Source: a virus. From it: 49,898 bases of DNA. This document shows positions 30,814 through 39,934 of the stretch, one piece after another; the first letter of the stretch is position 1, and each line of letters opens with the position of its first letter. The position numbers and the translations under genes are program-made. The DNA is taken from the IMG/VR virus record IMGVR_UViG_3300023235_000033, positions 1 through 49,898 of that record. The stretch is one strand, 5' to 3'. The notes below the pieces were generated by a model. It had not been told where the DNA came from. It searched no databases and saw only the letters and a list, made by a program, of their open reading frames with translations.

Positions 30814-31926
30814 TTATACGTCCAGTTCCAATGTAAATGTTAATACTCCAGTGTACCCTTTCTCTTTAGCTCTGTCCAGTTTAGCAATAGCTAAAAGCTC
30901 TTCCTCTTTGTTGTAGAGCCCGATTTCGGTTACATAAGTTGAATCAAAGTTGTTTGTTCCAAGAGTGTACTCTTGAAGGTTTTCAGAGAAGTTCCACGTT
31001 GGGTTGTTTGTAAAGTGAAATTCTCCTGGAAGAGCCATGCAAACGACTGATGTTTTAAAACTAATGTTTAAGTCGTAAAACTGAGCAGTACTTCCTGAGC
31101 CAAACCAGATATCTGTTGTTCCAACCCCAGAGTTTGCATATGCGTGTGGGGTTGTTTTTCCAGATGCCCACGGGATTTGATTTACAATCATCGGGTGAGT
31201 TAACACCATATATCCTTTGTCTAGCGCTGCAAACCCAACAGGGACATCATAGTTGTATCCTTGGTTTGTTGTGGTTGGGTAAATTTCAGGTACTGCGGCG
31301 GCAAGATTTACTTGGCTCCAGGGTCTTTGGTCAGAATTAATGTCGATTTGCACCCCATCTGGGTGCAAGTTTTGATATGCTGTTGCCGAAGGTCTGTCAA
31401 GATAGCTTGATGTATTCCAAGTGGTTTGACTCGCTTTGTTAACGCCGTTTCCGTCTGTGGTTCCTGTATAAGGAAGGTTAATTTCATCACAAAACAAAAA
31501 TGCAATATTCTTACCTAGAAGGGCGTTTTCGCTCTTCTTCTCCAGTATGTTGTATGTTGACGACACAATTGTTTTAGCGGTCCAATTGGGGTTATCTGCT
31601 ATTCCATGTTGAGGAACTGTAAACGTAATGGAACGTCCATCTATCATCTCACTGTAGAAGCTTCTTGGAATAGGCGCTATTACAATTTTACCGACATTTA
31701 GCTGATAAATCTCAGGATGTGCGGAAGCCATTGTACTTCCTGATGCTAAATCTGCTGCAATGTGTGGAAGGTTAAATGACACAAAGTAATTAGCTTCTGT
31801 AGAAGTCAGCCCAGTCCTAAAACACGCAGTGTATGTCAGGTCAGACGTAGCAACAGACTTTAGTGATGCAGTCTCACTCTTTGTTGAAATAACACTCTGT
31901 ATTGGTTTTTGAAAATTACTTGGCAT
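30814..31926 (-). CDS. tail/fibre-type virion protein (paralogue A)
   Basis: This is a 370-residue, beta-rich protein. Its C terminus (TYVTEIGLYNKEEELLAIAKL, then LTFTLELDV) matches the ends of the 33070 and 35209 proteins (TEIG-x-LN, AVGK, LQLELDF), so the three are paralogues that share a C-terminal module. It lacks their N-terminal LT-x-x-GR-x-x-LA segment. Probably a tail, baseplate or fibre component; position among virion genes supports this. Confidence 0.75.
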   Translation of the reverse strand: MPSNFQKPIQSVISTKSETASLKSVATSDLTYTACFRTGLTSTEANYFVSFNLPHIAADLASGSTMASAHPEIYQLNVGKIVIAPIPRSFYSEMIDGRSITFTVPQHGIADNPNWTAKTIVSSTYNILEKKSENALLGKNIAFLFCDEINLPYTGTTDGNGVNKASQTTWNTSSYLDRPSATAYQNLHPDGVQIDINSDQRPWSQVNLAAAVPEIYPTTTNQGYNYDVPVGFAALDKGYMVLTHPMIVNQIPWASGKTTPHAYANSGVGTTDIWFGSGSTAQFYDLNISFKTSVVCMALPGEFHFTNNPTWNFSENLQEYTLGTNNFDSTYVTEIGLYNKEEELLAIAKLDRAKEKGYTGVLTFTLELDV

Positions 31927-31989
31927 CGTTTATATTATTATTGATGTTGAGATTTTTTTGTTGGATTTTTTTTGACTATGTACCAGTGA

Positions 31990-32541
31990 TTAACCTTGTC
32001 CGAGTCCGACACCATCGCCGCCTTCAGTAGGTCCGCCAGGTCCGCCGCCAATCTGTAAACCAGTATAATTAAACCTTACCTCAAAAGTTAAGGAGTTCTC
32101 AGACTGAAGTGTTTGACGTCCGTAAGATGTAAAAACAAGCTTCCTGTAACGAATCATACTAGAATTAAGCGCGGCACGACCATTGTTAATCCATGTTTTT
32201 ATGTCAGCAATCATGCTATCTGGCAAAGCAGTTTCATAATCTCTATACCCGTCTGTATATGTTGCGTCTTTTTTAGCAAAAGTCACATATAAAGTCGAAT
32301 TTGAGATTGAATTCGTGTCAGTCGGGTCTGGAAAAGTGAGTTTTAAAAAATGAGACCCTTCTCCTGTGCTATCGGTAAGAGGTATAACTTTCTTGTTTCC
32401 TGTAGCCAAAGTAGAGACAGTAATACCTTGAGCATAAGGCCCAAATATTTTGTGCCCCTCAGAAATAACTGTCTCGTTGTTGGTTGTCGCCAGAGTCACC
32501 TTTCGGAAGACTACGTTTGTTGGGCTTGGATTGTTAGGCAT
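31990..32541 (-). CDS. virion-like protein with Gly-rich C terminus
   Basis: This is a 183-residue, beta-rich protein (LKLTFPDPTD, TLYVTFAKKDATY) ending in a Gly-rich tail (IGGGPGGPTEGGDGVGLGQG). Not recognised. The tail resembles that of the adjacent 157-aa protein, and such tails occur on phage appendage proteins. Confidence 0.65.
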   Translation of the reverse strand: MPNNPSPTNVVFRKVTLATTNNETVISEGHKIFGPYAQGITVSTLATGNKKVIPLTDSTGEGSHFLKLTFPDPTDTNSISNSTLYVTFAKKDATYTDGYRDYETALPDSMIADIKTWINNGRAALNSSMIRYRKLVFTSYGRQTLQSENSLTFEVRFNYTGLQIGGGPGGPTEGGDGVGLGQG

Positions 32542-32559
32542 TTTTAGTTTTGTTTATTG

Positions 32560-33033
32560 TTATCCTGCGTTTGGCAATTGAGTTCCACCTGTTCCAGTTC
32601 CTGTGCCTACACCACCGCCGTCATCTGTACCTGTTCCACCACTAGTGTCACTTCCATTTGGAAGGTCATTAGAGCCTCCAAGATTAACAGATATATCTAA
32701 AACATTGTCGGTCAAGTTTGTGCCGTAAAGAACATCTTGGGAAACAAGTTGGTCAAAGTTTTCAAAAAATAACTGGTTGCGCTGTTCGTAATTCACAGAA
32801 GTCTTTAAACAACCCTCGCTTTTTCCAGAAATATCTGGGACTTCACCTGAAATTAGTGTAATCGTTGTTTTGTAATTGACGTCGGGGTCTCCTAGGGCAA
32901 ATGACTTAATCTCAAAGAGGTCATCTCCGAACGCGTCGAAACGAATATTGCTCTTATTGAAAAGATATTCACGACCTTTGTCGGTCAAATATGCTTTCGC
33001 ATAAAGTGTGTCTGCTGATGCTATGAATCCCAT
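32560..33033 (-). CDS. tail-type protein with shared N-terminal LT-x-KGRE segment
   Basis: This is a 157-residue protein. Residues 10-35 (YAKAYLTDKGREYLFNKS) match the N terminus of the 33070 and 35209 proteins (KLTNKGRKELALG, KLTDTGRRRLAQG). The C terminus is Gly/Thr/Asp-rich low complexity. It is probably a short member of the same appendage family that lost the central region and C-terminal module. Confidence 0.7.
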   Translation of the reverse strand: MGFIASADTLYAKAYLTDKGREYLFNKSNIRFDAFGDDLFEIKSFALGDPDVNYKTTITLISGEVPDISGKSEGCLKTSVNYEQRNQLFFENFDQLVSQDVLYGTNLTDNVLDISVNLGGSNDLPNGSDTSGGTGTDDGGGVGTGTGTGGTQLPNAG

Positions 33034-33052
33034 TTTTTTTATTCTCTTTCTA

Positions 33053-33060
33053 GTAAATAG
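33053..33060 (-). promoter_or_regulatory. CTATTTAC box before 33033 gene
   Basis: CTATTTAC in gene orientation, 19 bp before the ATG. Confidence 0.35.
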
Positions 33061-33069
33061 TTTCTCTTA

Positions 33070-35178
33070 TTAAAAATCTAGCTCTAATTGGAAGGTTAAA
33101 TACCTTGCCGAGCTTTTCTTAATAGGATAAGTAGGCTTCCCTACAGCCACAAGTAAGCCTTGGTCGTTAAGTATGCCTATTTCGGTTATATATGTGTTTG
33201 CGTCTTCTGCCCCATCAAAACCTCCGTTATTAGAAGCGTTGAACTCGCTGTCTTTTGCTACAATTGTAAACACAGTTTTGTAGGTGGTAGACATTATTTT
33301 TGTTTTGATGTTTCCAAAGAAGAAATCTTCGTTTCCATATGTCATCCCAGTAAGATTTAAATAATCACTGTTGAATGTGAAACCGCTTGAAACCCCATAT
33401 AAATTATTGCTGGGTCCAGCAATAAAATTTGGCTGAGTTGTCCCTGATTTTATGTCATCTAGAGAGACAATAAATTGCTGCCCCTGTAAGTATGTTGGGT
33501 CGATGGTTGTGTGTGTTGACTCACCAGAGTAAACTCCATTACCAAACGCTTTAATATCAGAGGCGCCAGACCACTTTCCTGGGTGCAACGCATCCAAGCC
33601 TTTGTCTTCATCTTTTCTAACTTCTTGAACTAAAATCTGAACTTTATTGGCACTCCACCCTGTTCCAGAGTATGTAGTGAACCCTGCTGTGTTCCTTAGG
33701 TAGGGGAATGCTTTAGTTGGAAATGAGCACGTTAAATACTGAGCATATCCGTTTTCGTCAGTAAAGCCTTCAACCTTACTTATATATCCACAATGCATAG
33801 CTTGCTTGTAACCGTAGGAATCTGTTGAGCTGTATGGAGTTTTAGATTGAGTAAAATATGTTACATAGTAGTAATGGTCGCTTCTCAATAGCCCTGACGT
33901 ATTCATTACTGTAGAAGGAGACTTTGGTGCAGACTGACTTCCAACAATCAAAGGAGGGAGCGTGTGGTTACGGTCGGTCTTATAAGACATTGCCGTCAAT
34001 AACTCAGGGTCTGTAACTACAATAAGTTTTAGCTTATTATAGATTCTTCCCACAATTAAAGCACTACTTGAAGTCCCATCCTTTAATAGGGTGAATGAGG
34101 TTTTCGCTGCTTGGTCAAAATACACATCGCTTCCTTCGTCTGTAAATCTCTGGCCACTCTCATAAGCTTGTCCTGGGTTAGCACTTTTTCGATGCCACAT
34201 AATGCTGGGCATGTCAACCTGAGTTGTTCCTGGGACTAATTGTTCAGCATATGTATTTCCCGTGTACTTATTAGAGTAGTGAATAAACCCTACTTGTCTC
34301 AAGTCATCTTCGAATCCAAAATATTGTTTTGTGCCACTATACTCTTTGGAGGCAAAAGTAGAATAACTATATCCTGTGTTGGCTCCTATAGCCATTTTTG
34401 TTTGACCAATCTCTCTTGACGTTCTTACAATATTTAAGTTCCAGACTGGACAATTTTCCGTTGCTCCAGAGCCATAGTATGTTTCTACGCCATTCCAAGG
34501 ATATTCATACCAAGCAACGTTTCTTGTGCCTGAAGCAAATATAGGAACAGGCCTGTCTACTCGTATTGAATCAACAGAAGCATCTGCCGTTCTTATCCTA
34601 TAAAATAAATCCACAAACGGGGCAGTACTAATTAATTGCGGTTCTGAGCCTATAGGTGCAGAATACCTTAAAAGCAGGAGATTTCCGCCTCCTAGCATTA
34701 CTTCGGTTGAGGAGCTCCACGTAGCTGGTCCACTAATTAACCCTGTTGTTGTTTGTCCGCTCCTGATGTATCTGCTTGGATGCAATATGTAATCATTAAC
34801 AGTTGCTGAGTCAGCTGTTGTTGCAGACCAGAATCCGACTGAGCTAGTTTGAGCCGTAGCAATCTGTTTTGTCACGAACACTTTTGACGTTAAATCTAAA
34901 GCATTTGTTCCATCAAAGTTTAATGTCGGAAGGGCAGGTTGGTTATCGTGTGGTTCCATAACCCTGCTTTTGCAGATGTTAAACATCTCTGTGGCTGGAG
35001 GATTAAGGTTTGCAAAATAAGGTGTATCTGGATATCTTCTATTGAACTCGTAATTGATTTCTCTATCGGAAACCACTGCTTGACTAAAATTTAGCCTACC
35101 CAATGCCAATTCCTTTCGGCCCTTGTTGGTGAGCTTAACACTGATAAATGTGGTTGGTTCTTGTTGCAAAAAAGCCAT
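33070..35178 (-). CDS. large tail/fibre-type virion protein (paralogue B)
   Basis: This is a 702-residue protein. N terminus: FISVKLTNKGRKELALGRLNF and SDREINYEFNRRYPD. Middle: long beta-rich region with many aromatic and Gly residues and the segment CPVWNLNIVRTSREIG. C terminus: TYITEIGILNDQGLLVAVGK and LTFQLELDF. It is a close paralogue of the 35209 protein along its full length; shared blocks include GFIHYSNK, HPGKWSG and VQILVQEV. No enzyme motif is visible. Likely a multimeric tail appendage or baseplate-associated protein. Confidence 0.8.
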   Translation of the reverse strand: MAFLQQEPTTFISVKLTNKGRKELALGRLNFSQAVVSDREINYEFNRRYPDTPYFANLNPPATEMFNICKSRVMEPHDNQPALPTLNFDGTNALDLTSKVFVTKQIATAQTSSVGFWSATTADSATVNDYILHPSRYIRSGQTTTGLISGPATWSSSTEVMLGGGNLLLLRYSAPIGSEPQLISTAPFVDLFYRIRTADASVDSIRVDRPVPIFASGTRNVAWYEYPWNGVETYYGSGATENCPVWNLNIVRTSREIGQTKMAIGANTGYSYSTFASKEYSGTKQYFGFEDDLRQVGFIHYSNKYTGNTYAEQLVPGTTQVDMPSIMWHRKSANPGQAYESGQRFTDEGSDVYFDQAAKTSFTLLKDGTSSSALIVGRIYNKLKLIVVTDPELLTAMSYKTDRNHTLPPLIVGSQSAPKSPSTVMNTSGLLRSDHYYYVTYFTQSKTPYSSTDSYGYKQAMHCGYISKVEGFTDENGYAQYLTCSFPTKAFPYLRNTAGFTTYSGTGWSANKVQILVQEVRKDEDKGLDALHPGKWSGASDIKAFGNGVYSGESTHTTIDPTYLQGQQFIVSLDDIKSGTTQPNFIAGPSNNLYGVSSGFTFNSDYLNLTGMTYGNEDFFFGNIKTKIMSTTYKTVFTIVAKDSEFNASNNGGFDGAEDANTYITEIGILNDQGLLVAVGKPTYPIKKSSARYLTFQLELDF

Positions 35179-35193
35179 ATGGGAAAGTTTATC

Positions 35194-35201
35194 TTAAATA
35201 G
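35194..35201 (-). promoter_or_regulatory. CTATTTAA box before 35178 gene
   Basis: CTATTTAA in gene orientation, 15 bp before the ATG. Confidence 0.35.
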
Positions 35202-35208
35202 TCTTGGT

Positions 35209-37404
35209 TTAAAATTCTAATTTCAATTGGAGCACTTTCCATTCTCCGCTACCTTTTCGAATAGGGCGCGTCGGTTTCCCGACAGCTACAAGTTCTCCAT
35301 CAGAATTTAGTACTCCTATTTCTGTAATGTATGTGTTGTCATTTTTTTCTGCATCGAATGAAGAATTCTGTGAGCTGTTTAATTCTCCGCCCTCAACAAC
35401 TAAAGTGATGTACGTATCATATCGCACTTTCTTTTTAGCAGTCTTAATATTTCCAAAGAAGTGATTTTCTGAACCCAAAGCTAATCCGTTATTTTTTTCA
35501 TCATTGTAAAGATTAAAATAGTCATGCAACTCGTATATGTTTCTGGTTGAGCCACTTAAAAGGAGAGGCATTGTGTCGCCAGATGTTATATCGGCTTGCG
35601 AAACAATGAACTCAGCGTTGTAAAGCTGGGACGGCTCAATTAAGCTTGAGCTTGCATGTCCAAAAGAAAACACTCCTGCAGGGTCTTGGTTTTGCGCATT
35701 TTTGTTCAAGCTTGAACAACCAGACCACTTTCCAGGATGCAAGCTATCTGCACCTCCGTCCCTGTTTACAGGTACTTCTTGAACTAATATTTGAACTTTA
35801 CTAGCTCCCCAGCCTGTTCCTGAGAATGATTCAAACGTTTGACTGTTTCTCATGTACGGAAGCTGGCCCTGAGGAAAAGTTCCTTTAAGGTGTTTGTGGT
35901 ATCCATTTTCGTCCGTGTGACCGCTTAGTTTTTGAACATAACCACAGTGCATGTAATAGTGATGCCCAAAATTTCTACCTTCAAGATAAGCGTTTGAGCT
36001 CAGTTCTCCCAATTCACCTGGGCTCATGTAATAGGTCATGTAGTAGTTATGATTACTTTTCATAAACCCAGGCTTCTTGCCAGTGTCGAACTGAGGCTTA
36101 GGGCTTGACACAGAAGAGAAATTCATTGGCGGAAGTGTCCAGTTTCTATTTGACTTATATGACAACGCCGTCAATAGTTCTGGGTCTGTTAAAACAATCG
36201 TTTTAAGGTCGTAGTAAACTCGACCAACTGTTAATGGACTTCCTGTAACAGCGTCACGAAGGAGTGTATATGATGTTCCCGCTTTTTTATCTTGATAGAT
36301 AGTACTTCCGTAATCTGTAAATCTATGGCCAGAGCTTATAGCTGTTCCACTTATGAAAAGATTCCCGCTTTCATCTGTGGCTCTGTGCCAAAGTAAATCA
36401 GGGATGTCTACCTCAGTGGCGCCTGGAATTATGGAATCCCAGTAGGTTTGACCTGATGATTCATTGGAGTAATGCAAGAAGCCTACTTGTCTTTGATTTT
36501 CATCAAAGTCAAACATTTCTTTTGCCCCTGCGTATGGAACAGAGCCGTAGTTGGTGTAGCTATGGCCTATGTTCCCTCCTACAGCTTTTCTTTTGTGTCC
36601 AATTTCCCTTGATGTTCTTACGATGTTTAAATTCCAAACAGGGCAATTTACTGTTACGGCGGAGCCATAGTAGTTATCTACGGCGTCAAATTCATAGACA
36701 AAATATGGTAGAGGCTTGTCTTGCCCAGACTGAGCAGCAATAAAAGGAGGGTTTCGGTCTAAAGTTCTCCTGCCTGAAGAAATTTCATTTGTTACGCGAT
36801 ACCATTTAGAAATCATTGCCACGTCGTTATAGCGAGCATTTGACATCCCTAAGAACCCATTAGCGGTGTTAATAGACGTGGTAGTGCGTAAATACAACAG
36901 CTGACCCAATTTTGGCAATACTCCAGCTAGAAGGTTGGAGGTACCAAAAACGAAGTCAATAGCTCCTTCTTGTATGCTTGTGCTGTTTGAGCCTGAGTAA
37001 ACCCAGTTATTTTTTAGCAGGTATCGCCCAATCTTGTGTTTGTTACCATTCGTTAATGCGCTCCAAAATCCTACAGAATCCGTTTGAGCAGTTGTTGTCT
37101 CGTTTTTTACGTGCACTCTTGAGTTTAGCGAGTAAGGTTGAGAGCCGTCATAATTTATTGGACTTAGAGCAGGGTGGTCATCTTTTGGTGAAAAAATGCT
37201 GTTTCCACTTAAAGCTAGTTCGGTGCCGCTATTTGGGTTTAGATTCCAAAGCGTATCATACCTACGGTCAAAAGAGTAGTTTGTTTCTCTATCCGATAAC
37301 ACGGCTTGGTCGAAAGTCAAGTTACCTTGAGCCAGTCGTCTTCGTCCTGTGTCGGTTAGTTTTATGTTTATGTACGTGTTGTCGTCCTGAGTGAGAAATG
37401 ACAT
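35209..37404 (-). CDS. large tail/fibre-type virion protein (paralogue C)
   Basis: This is a 731-residue protein from the ATG at 37402-37404 (the TTG one codon earlier is unlikely). It shares with its 702-aa neighbour the N-terminal INIKLTDTGRRRLAQGNLTF, the SDRETNYSFDRRYD block, CPVWNLNIVRTSREIGHK, and the C-terminal TEIGVLN, AVGK and LQLKLEF. The two genes are a tandem duplication that has since diverged, mostly in surface loops of the middle region, the expected pattern for host-range appendages. Confidence 0.8.
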   Translation of the reverse strand: MSFLTQDDNTYINIKLTDTGRRRLAQGNLTFDQAVLSDRETNYSFDRRYDTLWNLNPNSGTELALSGNSIFSPKDDHPALSPINYDGSQPYSLNSRVHVKNETTTAQTDSVGFWSALTNGNKHKIGRYLLKNNWVYSGSNSTSIQEGAIDFVFGTSNLLAGVLPKLGQLLYLRTTTSINTANGFLGMSNARYNDVAMISKWYRVTNEISSGRRTLDRNPPFIAAQSGQDKPLPYFVYEFDAVDNYYGSAVTVNCPVWNLNIVRTSREIGHKRKAVGGNIGHSYTNYGSVPYAGAKEMFDFDENQRQVGFLHYSNESSGQTYWDSIIPGATEVDIPDLLWHRATDESGNLFISGTAISSGHRFTDYGSTIYQDKKAGTSYTLLRDAVTGSPLTVGRVYYDLKTIVLTDPELLTALSYKSNRNWTLPPMNFSSVSSPKPQFDTGKKPGFMKSNHNYYMTYYMSPGELGELSSNAYLEGRNFGHHYYMHCGYVQKLSGHTDENGYHKHLKGTFPQGQLPYMRNSQTFESFSGTGWGASKVQILVQEVPVNRDGGADSLHPGKWSGCSSLNKNAQNQDPAGVFSFGHASSSLIEPSQLYNAEFIVSQADITSGDTMPLLLSGSTRNIYELHDYFNLYNDEKNNGLALGSENHFFGNIKTAKKKVRYDTYITLVVEGGELNSSQNSSFDAEKNDNTYITEIGVLNSDGELVAVGKPTRPIRKGSGEWKVLQLKLEF

Positions 37405-37419
37405 CAAATTGTTTTACTG

Positions 37420-37427
37420 ATAAATAA
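37420..37427 (-). promoter_or_regulatory. TTATTTAT box before 37404 gene
   Basis: TTATTTAT in gene orientation, 15 bp before the ATG, in the 112-bp divergent spacer between the two tail operons. Confidence 0.35.
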
Positions 37428-37494
37428 TCATCCAAAAAATAACACAGAGTGTTTCTAAAGTAAATGCACATTGAGGTTAGAATCTTTTTGATTA

Positions 37495-37502
37495 ATATTT
37501 AT
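37495..37502 (+). promoter_or_regulatory. ATATTTAT box before 37517 gene
   Basis: ATATTTAT, 14 bp before the plus-strand ATG; paired with the oppositely oriented box at 37420-37427 in the same spacer. Confidence 0.3.
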
Positions 37503-37516
37503 TGAAAAGACATTCA

Positions 37517-39934
37517 ATGCCTATTTTCGAACCAAACACAGCAGATACGATTTCTGTAAACTTCCGCCCAGGACAGGATTTCAGGGATTTCCCTACACAA
37601 TCCCAGTCAGTGTTCACGTTTGGCGACTACAGAGTCACGAGAAATCCAAGCACAGACATTGTTAATGGGGATACTCAAGGACTCCGATTTGATGGGTATG
37701 AGTCTCTTTCTAGTCTTAATGTTTCTGGGTTTTCTAGAAACAATTCTGTATTTGTGTCATCTCGTGAACTTAATTTAAAAAAGAAAGACCCGTCTAACTA
37801 CGCGTATTTTCAAACTCTTAAGTTAGACATCGCCACATCTTTGGATAATTCGATTACAGCGTGGCCATATGCTGTGGCATCTATCCAAAAAGAATCTGCT
37901 GGAGTAACGGCATATGAGTACACAGCTGTTACCACGGGTACCACAGCCTCTTATTGCAAGTTTAAGGTGCCATACTCTGCTTTAACTAACCAAGGCGGTG
38001 TAATTCTTAACTCAGGCTCTACAATTACAGGAAGAAGCCTTTTAATGGATACACAGGACTATGTTATTCAGCTTAGCGGTGTAACGTTATACGATAATCC
38101 TTTACATGTAATATCCGCATACACATTTTCAGCTGGAACATACTTAGAATTTACTTTAGAAACGCTTTTATTTACTGGGTCAACAGACACAGAACAAACA
38201 GCTGCTATATGGATTCGCCCAACTGATAGAATTCTAAAGAGCTTTTATAAAGACAGGACTCCTCTGGAGAATCACATATTAACAAGCGGAGCATGGAGGC
38301 ATCAAAACCCGCAGTTCGATGACGGAAACTACATCACAACCACATACACATGGCCTAAAAATATTGATGGCTTCAACATTGACATAAACACAGCGGGGTA
38401 CGTAACTTACCAGGACAACCTTCTCACCTTAGCTGAATTGCTAGATTGTGAGAAAACCGATATTATGATGCGAACTATGATTCCAGAAAATTACTTGGAC
38501 TTAGATTCTGCCGACTCTCTTTACAGAAGAACAATCCAAACCTACGCTCACCAGTTTGACGAAATAAAACGTTACATCGATGGAATATCTTATGCTCACA
38601 CAGTTGAATATGATGGGGAGTGTAGTGTTCCAGACAAGTTTATGTTTAAATTAGCTGAACTTCTTGGATGGAAGTTAACCAGCGGTTTTAACGAACTAGA
38701 CCTTTTGGAGTACCTCGCTACAAGCGTCGGGTCCACAGGGAGCCCTAAGAAAGAGTACGACCTTCAGCTTTGGAGGAGAATGATGGTGAATCTAACTTGG
38801 TTGTTTAAACGAAAAGGAACACGAGATGCTATGCAGTTTATTTTTAAACTAATTGGTGCACCAGACTGTATGATTCGAATTGAAGAGTTTGTATACGACA
38901 TCAATAAAGCAATTATTACAGGCTCCACGGGAACTATTTTAGAGCTGCAACTGAATAATAAAATTAACGAGCACGGTTACATCAATTATGATGATTCCAA
39001 TTTTGCTTTTCAAGAAGGCGGCATGGGTCGTGGAAATGGAGATAAATACATAAATCAGTGGAGAACTGAGTTTGACCCCATTGCTAGAATTGATAACATT
39101 AAAATCCAAACAGGGGCAACAATAAATTGGGGTTCTGAAAACATAATGAATTCCAAGGAGTTGATTGTAGGAATCGACCCCGCTCAAGCTATTGAGTGTG
39201 ATTTGCATGAATATTACCAACTAAGCGGAACGTGTTGGGTGTGGGGCTCTGGAGACCCATTTCAGTTTTCCAACTTAAATGTTCCATTTGAATGGACTAT
39301 TGAGGATTGCAGTAAAGTAAACCCTGGAAACATAACGGGAATGACGCTCGCGCAATGGACTGATTTTATTTATAAATCAAATGTAGACCCCGTCAACAGG
39401 AAGACGTCTAATGCGCACAATGGTGGATACCACTACCATAAATTGCGAGAAATATATATGCATTACTATAAGATGACAACCCCTGACCCAAATCAAATTG
39501 GATTTGGGAAATTAGAAAAGTTTCTAGAGCTAATAGAGGTCCAGTTTTACTGTGCGGCGGAACAATTGATTCCCGCAACTTCTATTCTAGAGGCTTTTGG
39601 TACGATTTATAGAAATACAGTATTTAATAGACAGAAATTTGTTTATCCTGTTGGCATAAATGCTGGTTCTGAATTTCAGATAGCAGTGCCTTTGTCTCCT
39701 GATAATCAACTTTATCCTATTCGAGTTACTAATACTGTTAACGACATTATAACAATGTCAGGAACTCCCTGGGCCTTAACGTCGCAGGTTGTAGCAGAGA
39801 TAAAGCTGGATTTATGTCCAGTCACATTAAACATTGGAGCAAACGTTGATTTAGTCCAGTCTCAAATTGATACATTTGAAATTGAAGTTGAAGTTGATGA
39901 TTTTGTTGAAGATATAGAAATAATTGATGGCTAA
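37517..39934 (+). CDS. tail protein I-like baseplate protein
   Basis: This is an 805-residue protein from ATG 37517; the TTG five codons upstream is less likely. Residues about 310-460 contain the pattern of Tail_P2_I-type proteins: PENYLDLD, YAHQFDEIKRYIDG, FKLAELLGWKLT, then WRRMMVNLTWLFKRKGT, AMQFIFKLIGAP. In P2 gpI and relatives this domain sits at the inner baseplate and adapts the fibre-carrying wedge. The rest is beta-rich, with an acidic C terminus (IEVEVDDFVEDIEIIDG). It heads a plus-strand pair and overlaps the next gene by 8 bp. Confidence 0.75.
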   Translation: MPIFEPNTADTISVNFRPGQDFRDFPTQSQSVFTFGDYRVTRNPSTDIVNGDTQGLRFDGYESLSSLNVSGFSRNNSVFVSSRELNLKKKDPSNYAYFQTLKLDIATSLDNSITAWPYAVASIQKESAGVTAYEYTAVTTGTTASYCKFKVPYSALTNQGGVILNSGSTITGRSLLMDTQDYVIQLSGVTLYDNPLHVISAYTFSAGTYLEFTLETLLFTGSTDTEQTAAIWIRPTDRILKSFYKDRTPLENHILTSGAWRHQNPQFDDGNYITTTYTWPKNIDGFNIDINTAGYVTYQDNLLTLAELLDCEKTDIMMRTMIPENYLDLDSADSLYRRTIQTYAHQFDEIKRYIDGISYAHTVEYDGECSVPDKFMFKLAELLGWKLTSGFNELDLLEYLATSVGSTGSPKKEYDLQLWRRMMVNLTWLFKRKGTRDAMQFIFKLIGAPDCMIRIEEFVYDINKAIITGSTGTILELQLNNKINEHGYINYDDSNFAFQEGGMGRGNGDKYINQWRTEFDPIARIDNIKIQTGATINWGSENIMNSKELIVGIDPAQAIECDLHEYYQLSGTCWVWGSGDPFQFSNLNVPFEWTIEDCSKVNPGNITGMTLAQWTDFIYKSNVDPVNRKTSNAHNGGYHYHKLREIYMHYYKMTTPDPNQIGFGKLEKFLELIEVQFYCAAEQLIPATSILEAFGTIYRNTVFNRQKFVYPVGINAGSEFQIAVPLSPDNQLYPIRVTNTVNDIITMSGTPWALTSQVVAEIKLDLCPVTLNIGANVDLVQSQIDTFEIEVEVDDFVEDIEIIDG

